Assembly (NCBI GenBank): GCA_965232985.1
Contig: CBDDRC010000049.1
Span: 1-63,742 of the forward strand
Direction: 5' to 3'
Source: JADFDG01 sp965232985
Lineage (GTDB): Bacteria; Pseudomonadota; Gammaproteobacteria; Pseudomonadales; JADFDG01
DNA: 63,742 bases
Shown here: piece by piece, positions 61,686 to 63,742 of the stretch
Position numbering within the stretch: the first letter of the stretch is position 1
Layout of the letters: every line of letters begins with the position of its first letter
Notes under the pieces: model-generated
Seen by the model: only the letters and a program-made list of their open reading frames with translations
The model's database searches: none
Told to the model about the DNA's origin: nothing
Position numbers and translations under genes: made by a program

Positions 61686-63062
61686 TCACCGCTGAAACTC
61701 CAGCTCTGAATGACAACTGAAATCAACGATGCCTGTTGCAAAATTCTCCGGATCAGACAATACCCTAAACATAGCAACATCAACCAAACGATGCAGATAG
61801 GTTGCACTACCGTTTACGTCACCCTGAACACCAGCGTTCAGAAAATACACGCCAGCATTCAAGGTGCAACAAAAACGGAACTCGACCTTACAAGAGGAGC
61901 CAGCCTCAACATAAGTCAGCCCGTCTCTCGGTGAACCTGCAGACACCGCCCCGCCCAACTCCATTCCCGATATAGTCTTTATCAACATACCAAAGCGCAC
62001 ATTGACGGCGTCACTTGTGAAAGTGACGGTATATGTGTAGCGATAGTTCTTGCCGCGTATTAAATTGTTCACTCGCTCGCCAGCCAAGGTCAACACGGCC
62101 GGCGACTCGATATGAGCCCCGCATGACTCATATTCAATTGTGCTTATCGGCATGAGGCCGGGATCGAAACTCTCTCGCACATCTTGCGCATGATCCGAGC
62201 GCGCTTCACGCGCCTGCAACGGACCATCGTCTTCATGCGGACTCTTAAGCTCATCCGCGAGGCGTATCTGCTCACGAACTGTTTCTCGCTTATCTACGGG
62301 CGCATATAAGAGTTTTTGGTAACGGCCAACAACCTGCTTTGGCAAACCCACCATAAGCTTCTCGCCTGAATCCAGCAGCACGGCACGGTCGCATAATTCA
62401 ACGATGGTGCTGCCCGAGTGAGAAACAAATAAAATTGTGGCTCCGCTTGCCCGGATACTTTCAATTCTCGAAAAGCATTTCCGTTGAAACAACTCGTCGC
62501 CCACGGATAGCGCCTCATCAACGATGAGAATTTCCGGATCAACATTAATGGAAACCGCAAATGCCAAACGAACTACCATCCCGCTCGAATAGGTTTTTAC
62601 CGGCTGCTCGATGAACTCGCCGATATCGGCAAAGGCCGCGATGGCATCGAATCGTGCATCCACTTCTTCCTTGCTGAGCCCCAGGACAGCGGCATTCAGA
62701 TAGACATTTTCACGCCCGGTGAATTCGGGATTGAATCCGGAGCCAAGCTCAAGAAGAGCAGCAATACGGCCCCTGGTTTCCACGGCGCCGCCGGTCGGCG
62801 AGAGCGTGCCGCAAATGATTTGCAGCAAGGTCGATTTGCCCGAGCCGTTGCGCCCGATAATGCCGACCGTCTCGCCTTTCCTGACCTCAAACGAAACATC
62901 CTTGAGCGCCCAGAATTCACGAAAATACTGCCCGGCAGGCCGCCTCATCAGGCGCTGCAATCGCGGTACAACAAACTGTTTGAGCCGGTCGCTCGGCGTT
63001 TCGTAGATCTGGTAGCACTTGCCCAGACCCTGCACGCGAATCGCCACGTCATCAGAGGACAT
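61686..63062 (-). CDS. wzt: Wzt-type polysaccharide ABC exporter ATPase with C-terminal glycan-binding domain
   Basis: Wzt powers export of lipid-linked polysaccharide through Wzm. The 458-residue product has a complete ATPase (residues about 1-250): GRNGSGKSTLL (Walker A, about 71), YSSGMVVRLAF (the unusual signature of O-antigen exporters), LIVDEALSVGD (Walker B) and SHSG (H-loop). After a charged linker (about 258-305) comes a beta-rich Wzt_C domain (about 310-458), which in E. coli O8/O9a binds the modified end of the chain before export. GC content falls toward the 3' end. It overlaps wzm by 11 bases. Confidence 0.94.
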   Translation of the reverse strand: MSSDDVAIRVQGLGKCYQIYETPSDRLKQFVVPRLQRLMRRPAGQYFREFWALKDVSFEVRKGETVGIIGRNGSGKSTLLQIICGTLSPTGGAVETRGRIAALLELGSGFNPEFTGRENVYLNAAVLGLSKEEVDARFDAIAAFADIGEFIEQPVKTYSSGMVVRLAFAVSINVDPEILIVDEALSVGDELFQRKCFSRIESIRASGATILFVSHSGSTIVELCDRAVLLDSGEKLMVGLPKQVVGRYQKLLYAPVDKRETVREQIRLADELKSPHEDDGPLQAREARSDHAQDVRESFDPGLMPISTIEYESCGAHIESPAVLTLAGERVNNLIRGKNYRYTYTVTFTSDAVNVRFGMLIKTISGMELGGAVSAGSPRDGLTYVEAGSSCKVEFRFCCTLNAGVYFLNAGVQGDVNGSATYLHRLVDVAMFRVLSDPENFATGIVDFSCHSELEFQR

Positions 63063-63742
63063 CGGCGAATCCTTTCCTGGTTTTCTGGAACCAGGCGTAA
63101 CCTGCCCACGCTACCAGCGTGGCAACCAGTAAATAGACACCCAGGCCCAGCCAGTTCGGCATGCGCCCCCAGATGAGTACCTCACGGGCCTGCTCAATCA
63201 TGAACGTCAATGGATTGGCCATGATCCATGGGCGGAGTTCTTCCGGCACGGCGGTGACAGGATAAAAAACCGGCGCCAGAAACATCATGACCAAGGTGAT
63301 GATGCCGATGGTCTGTCCGACATCGCGCAGGAAAACGCCCAGCGATGCGAGCATCCAGGCAAGGCCCAGCGTGAGGATGACCAGCGGCAGCAGCACGACG
63401 GGAATGAGCACGACGGTCCAATGCACGTAGCTGTTGAAGAGCACAAAAGCAGACAGCAACACGCCCAGGCTGATCAGGCTGTGGAACAACGCCGCGCCCA
63501 TGGCAATGACCGGCAGTATCTCCAGCGGGAACACAACTTTCTTCACGTAATTAACGTTGGCCAGAACCAAGCCGGGCGCCCGGTTGAGAACTTCGGCAAA
63601 GAAACCATGCACAATCATGCCAACAAACAACACCACGGCAAACTGCATCTTGCTTTCGTCTTCGCTCATGCCCCAGCGCGATTTGAAGACGACGGAAAAC
63701 ACGAAGGTGTACACCACCAGCATGAATACCGGATTGAAGAAC
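63052..63742 (-). CDS. wzm: Wzm-type polysaccharide ABC exporter permease, 5' end beyond window
   Basis: The permease partner of Wzt, an ABC-2-type membrane protein. At least 229 residues are visible, with the frame still open at the window edge; codons before the first ATG (63723) continue the hydrophobic sequence (FFNPVF), so the start lies outside. Family marks are FTFVFSVVFKSRW-like VYTFVFSVVFKSRWG, FAEVLNRAPGLVLANVNYVKKVVFPLE, LGVFLRDVGQTIGI and APVFYPVTAVPE. About six membrane helices are present. It heads the visible polysaccharide locus. Confidence 0.93.
   Translation of the reverse strand, partial: FFNPVFMLVVYTFVFSVVFKSRWGMSEDESKMQFAVVLFVGMIVHGFFAEVLNRAPGLVLANVNYVKKVVFPLEILPVIAMGAALFHSLISLGVLLSAFVLFNSYVHWTVVLIPVVLLPLVILTLGLAWMLASLGVFLRDVGQTIGIITLVMMFLAPVFYPVTAVPEELRPWIMANPLTFMIEQAREVLIWGRMPNWLGLGVYLLVATLVAWAGYAWFQKTRKGFADVL

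Noticed and set aside
42387..63742. The polysaccharide locus as a genomic island bounded by att sites or IS elements
   Set aside because: No transposase, integrase, tRNA or flanking direct repeat was found; one boundary is outside the window, so island status cannot be judged.

Overview
This window is from a high-GC gammaproteobacterium. All calls rest on reading the sequence and on gene order; no database was searched. Two ancestral gammaproteobacterial gene blocks dominate the first two thirds: yrfG-hslR-hslO-pckA, and queG/nnr-tsaE-amiB-mutL-miaA-hfq-hflX-hflK-hflC-(hisZ)-purA followed by orn, rsgA, psd and the EF-P modification genes. A third block, rhdA-psd ... PilZ-like gene-fimX-serB-membrane protein-parC, has the order known from Pseudomonas. 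The mixture places the organism in Gammaproteobacteria outside the Enterobacterales; I cannot name the order or genus.

Layout. 1-6561: flavoprotein (5' end cut), cysQ, yrfG, hslR, hslO, pckA and a barrel-less OmpA-like protein; pckA and ompA converge on a perfect 16-bp stem terminator. 6723-9413: EamA permease, UPF0149/SEC-C protein, AI-2E family permease. 9410-13055: a minus-strand lipid locus made of an MlaE-like permease, an ABC subunit that has lost every nucleotide-binding motif, an MlaD/MCE protein, and a wax ester synthase/DGAT. 13072-25693: one long minus-strand housekeeping superoperon from nnr to purA, with queG divergent. 26889-33086: orn, rsgA, rhdA, psd, epmA, efp and epmB. 33234-42304: a c-di-GMP block (PilZ-like protein, FimX), serB, a two-TM protein with a cyclase-like domain, and parC.

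42387-63742 (window end): accessory cell-surface polysaccharide locus, all on the minus strand. It begins (5') with a Wzm/Wzt ABC exporter whose ATPase carries a C-terminal glycan-recognition domain. Next is a 1467-residue protein joining a sulfotransferase-like domain, a repeat-built coiled coil, a GT4-like domain, a GT2 domain and a zinc-ribbon/methyltransferase-like domain. Two separate sets of polyprenyl-phosphate sugar-decoration genes follow: an Arn-like set (GT-C membrane enzyme, SMR-type flippase, PIG-L deacetylase, membrane GT2) with an SDR/GNAT pair embedded in it, and a GtrA/GtrB/GT-C set. It ends with wecB, two glycosyltransferases, an epimerase-like protein and a WbpL-type initiating enzyme.

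How it may work (inference): the WbpL-like enzyme starts a chain on undecaprenyl phosphate, the soluble glycosyltransferases extend it, and the large fusion protein adds sugars and perhaps a terminal group with its coiled coil acting as a spacer. Wzt would recognise the finished end and Wzm would export it. The two polyprenyl-phosphate modules would then decorate glycan or lipid A on the periplasmic side. The most interesting items are this fusion protein with its 84-bp heptad repeats, the Arn-like module with a PIG-L deacetylase, and the dead ABC ATPase in the MCE locus. No tRNA, rRNA, CRISPR, IS element or prophage was seen, and no gene-free stretch exceeds 300 bases.
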